A stretch of 64,000 nt of DNA from assembly GCF_000321045.1 (NCBI RefSeq), contig NZ_HE578948.1:376961-440960 (forward strand), read 5' to 3'. Source of the DNA: Phytobacter massiliensis JC163 (GTDB lineage Bacteria; Pseudomonadota; Gammaproteobacteria; Enterobacterales; Enterobacteriaceae). The notes under the pieces are model-generated. The model had not been told where the DNA came from. It ran no database searches and worked only from the letters and a program-made list of their open reading frames with translations. The position numbers and the translations under genes are program-made. Positions 62,440 to 64,000 of the stretch are shown piece by piece. Each line of letters begins with the position of its first letter. The first letter of the stretch is position 1.

Positions 62440-63210
62440 ATGAAAGAGATCTGGTGGGAAACCAAAGGTGAAGGCGATCGTCATCTTGTGCTGCTGCACG
62501 GGTGGGGGCTGAATGCGCAGGTCTGGGATTGCATCGTGCCGCAGCTTCGCTCGCAATTTACACTGCATCTGGTGGATCTGCCGGGCTACGGGCGCAGCGG
62601 TGGTTTCCCGGCGATGAGCCTGCAAGAGATGGCGCAAACCGTGCTGGCGCAGGCGCCGCAGCGGGCGGTGTGGCTGGGCTGGAGCCTTGGCGGGCTGGTG
62701 GCAAGCCAGATCGCCTTAACCGCCCCTTCCCGCGTAAGCGCGCTGGTGACGGTCGCCTCATCGCCCTGTTTTAGCGCGCAGGAGGCGTGGCCGGGCATCA
62801 AGCCCGAGGTCCTGGCAGGGTTTCAGCATCAGTTAAGCGAGGATTTTCAGCGCACGGTCGAGCGTTTCCTGGCGCTACAAACGCTGGGCACGGAGACGGC
62901 GCGGCAGGATGCCCGCAGGCTTAAAGAGGCGGTGCTTTCTCTGCCCATGCCCGGCGCGGAGGTGCTGAACGGCGGGCTGGAGATCCTTAAAACCGCCGAC
63001 CTGCGTACAGCACTGAGCTCGCTGCAGATGCCGTTCTTGCGGCTTTATGGCCATCTTGACGGGCTGGTGCCGCGCAAAATTGTTCCCCTGCTGGATTCGC
63101 TGTGGCCGCAGAGTAAATCGGTGATTTTCCCCAAAGCGGCCCATGCGCCGTTCATCTCCCATCCGGATGCTTTTTGCGAGGCGCTGGCGGCGATTAATCA
63201 CCCAGCGTAA
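62440..63210 (+). CDS. bioH: Pimeloyl-[acyl carrier protein] methyl ester esterase BioH
   Basis: BioH removes the methyl group from pimeloyl-ACP methyl ester and so ends the BioC-initiated chain-building stage of biotin synthesis. The 256-residue alpha/beta hydrolase has the triad S82 (GWSLGG), D207 (GHLDG) and H235 (AAHAP), the same numbers as E. coli. A terminator follows. Confidence 0.98.
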   Translation: MKEIWWETKGEGDRHLVLLHGWGLNAQVWDCIVPQLRSQFTLHLVDLPGYGRSGGFPAMSLQEMAQTVLAQAPQRAVWLGWSLGGLVASQIALTAPSRVSALVTVASSPCFSAQEAWPGIKPEVLAGFQHQLSEDFQRTVERFLALQTLGTETARQDARRLKEAVLSLPMPGAEVLNGGLEILKTADLRTALSSLQMPFLRLYGHLDGLVPRKIVPLLDSLWPQSKSVIFPKAAHAPFISHPDAFCEALAAINHPA

Positions 63211-63217
63211 TTATTGC

Positions 63218-63240
63218 ACGGCTGGAAAAATAGCCGTTTT
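63218..63240 (+). terminator. bioH terminator
   Basis: ACGGCT (63218-63223) pairs with AGCCGT (63232-63237) and is followed by a short T run, just after the bioH stop. Confidence 0.75.
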
Positions 63241-63324
63241 GCAACAATACTCATTATGTTACGGCGCTATGGAACGTATGCGCCGTAACGACACAACATT
63301 TTAGAACCTGAGGAGAATCATGGT

Positions 63325-63594
63325 ATGAAACTTGTTACAGGTATTGTTGCATCTCTGGTGATCGGTTCCCTGTCGTTTGGCGTTATGGCGGCCCAGGAAC
63401 TGGAAAAAGATAAAGTGAAAGATATGAATCTGACGAAAGTCGGCACCATTACTACGTCAGACACCACCGCGCCGATGGATGCTAAAAAAGAGCTGTCGAA
63501 AAAAGCGGATGAGCTGGGCGGCACTTACTTCGTTGTGACCAGCGGCGAGAAAAATGAGAAAGACATCCACGCCACCGCGGATGTCTATAAGTAA
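63325..63594 (+). CDS. Small secreted DUF1471 (YdgH/BhsA/YhcN-like) protein
   Basis: The 89-residue protein has a signal peptide (MKLVTGIVASLVIGSLSFGV ending MAA) and a mature part of about 66 residues. It contains the DUF1471 core DLTK-like region: MNLTKVGTITTSDTTAPMDA, followed by KADELGGTYFVVTSGE and the ending IHATADVYK. Members are small periplasmic or surface proteins often induced by acid, metals or peroxide. The exact homologue is not fixed. It occupies the place of yhgA in E. coli. Confidence 0.88.
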   Translation: MKLVTGIVASLVIGSLSFGVMAAQELEKDKVKDMNLTKVGTITTSDTTAPMDAKKELSKKADELGGTYFVVTSGEKNEKDIHATADVYK

Positions 63595-63603
63595 TTGCCT
63601 GTG

Positions 63604-63628
63604 AAGCGGGTCGGCTGATCCGCTTTCT
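63604..63628. terminator. Hairpin between the DUF1471 gene and feoC
   Basis: AAGCGG (63604-63609) pairs with CCGCTT (63620-63625), with TTCTT following. It can serve the convergent genes on either side. Confidence 0.5.
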
Positions 63629-63870
63629 TACGCTGTCAGCGTCCACCACTCACGGCGGCAGGCCGTTTTCCCTTCGGGGCAGTTTTTACACTCCCCTGTC
63701 AGGCAATTCTGTAATTCCTCTTCAACGCGCGCCGCTTTTCCCATTGCCTCCATGCGATGGAGCATCGCCTCTACCAGCGAGGGTGACAGATGTAGCGCGG
63801 CGCTCAGCTGGCTGGCCTCCATACGGCCCTGTAGCGCCAGCATATTGCGGATATCCAGTAGCGATGCCAT
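63628..63870 (-). CDS. feoC: Ferrous iron transport protein FeoC
   Basis: FeoC is a small winged-helix cytosolic protein associated with FeoB. The 80-residue protein has the helix-turn-helix (about residues 4-45, DIRNMLALQGRMEASQLSAA) and four cysteines C56, C61, C64 and C71, the proposed Fe-S ligands. It starts 12 bp after the feoB stop, as the last gene of feoABC. Confidence 0.95.
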   Translation of the reverse strand: MASLLDIRNMLALQGRMEASQLSAALHLSPSLVEAMLHRMEAMGKAARVEEELQNCLTGECKNCPEGKTACRREWWTLTA

Positions 63871-63882
63871 CTTTACCTCCGG

Positions 63883-64000
63883 TTAATGACAGTCGCCAGC
63901 GGGGCTGTCGCAGCAGCTGGCAACGGTTTTACGCGTTGCCAGCAGGTTGACATCCACGCGGCTTCTGGCGCGGCGCAGAGCGCCAATAACCAGCACGTTG
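63883..64000 (-). CDS. feoB: Ferrous iron transporter FeoB, C-terminal end
   Basis: The last 38 codons of feoB are visible on the minus strand, ending VNLLATRKTVASCCDS and then PAGDCH before the stop at 63883. The RRARSRVDV stretch and the cysteine pair near the end match the C-terminus of enterobacterial FeoB, the membrane GTPase-linked Fe(II) importer. The rest lies beyond the window. Confidence 0.93.
   Translation of the reverse strand, partial: NVLVIGALRRARSRVDVNLLATRKTVASCCDSPAGDCH

Overview
The window is chromosomal DNA of a gamma-proteobacterium in the Enterobacteriaceae. Nearly every protein is a close full-length relative of an Escherichia coli K-12 protein, and the gene order follows the E. 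coli zntA–feoB segment. The GC-rich codon use, a MocR/aminotransferase pair next to rpoH, a TRAP permease next to zntA and many short GC-rich intergenic repeats point to the Enterobacter/Kosakonia/Klebsiella side of the family rather than Escherichia. The species cannot be fixed from the sequence. No rRNA, tRNA, IS element, prophage or CRISPR array was seen.

Layout. 1–4.8 kb: the end of a TRAP permease, zntA with a textbook ZntR promoter, yhhN, yhhL, rsmD. 5–9.2 kb: the ftsYEX cell-division/secretion operon and rpoH with a conserved multi-promoter region; ftsY carries a one-base deletion in a T tract near its start codon. 9.3–12.2 kb: divergent MocR-type regulator and GABA-type aminotransferase. 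12.4–20.2 kb: livJ, a TacA–TacT-like toxin–antitoxin pair, panM, a candidate 39-codon membrane-protein ORF, and livKHMGF. 20.2–21.0 kb: a phd–doc module between 71-bp direct repeats. 21.1–26.1 kb: the Pho-regulated ugpBAECQ operon. 26.1–31.3 kb: yhhA, ggt, yhhY, the small RNA RyhB with a Fur box, yhhX, yhhW. 31.4–36.3 kb: gntR, gntKU, yhgN, asd. 36.6–46.1 kb: the glycogen genes glgBXCAP. 46.2–47.7 kb: an unfamiliar membrane-anchored PstS-like protein. 47.9–51.5 kb: glpD divergent from glpEGR. 51.6–59.4 kb: malT divergent from malPQ. 59.4–64 kb: gntT, nfuA, gntX, bioH, a BhsA/YhcN-like small secreted protein, feoC and the tail of feoB.

How it works together. Most of the window is nutrient acquisition and carbon storage: branched-chain amino acid uptake (liv), glycerol-3-phosphate and glycerophosphodiester use (ugp, glpD), gluconate uptake (gntT, gntU, gntK under GntR), glycogen synthesis and breakdown (glg), and maltodextrin breakdown (mal). 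Metal homeostasis appears as zinc export (zntA), iron sparing (ryhB), Fe-S delivery (nfuA with an IscR-like site) and ferrous iron uptake (feo). The accessory content is small: two toxin–antitoxin modules inside the liv–ugp block, the MocR/aminotransferase pair, the PstS-like membrane protein and a family of GC-rich palindromic repeats. I found no clearly new multi-gene system. The leads most worth checking are the ftsY frameshift, the repeat-bounded phd–doc cassette, the PstS-like fusion and the small ORF before livK.
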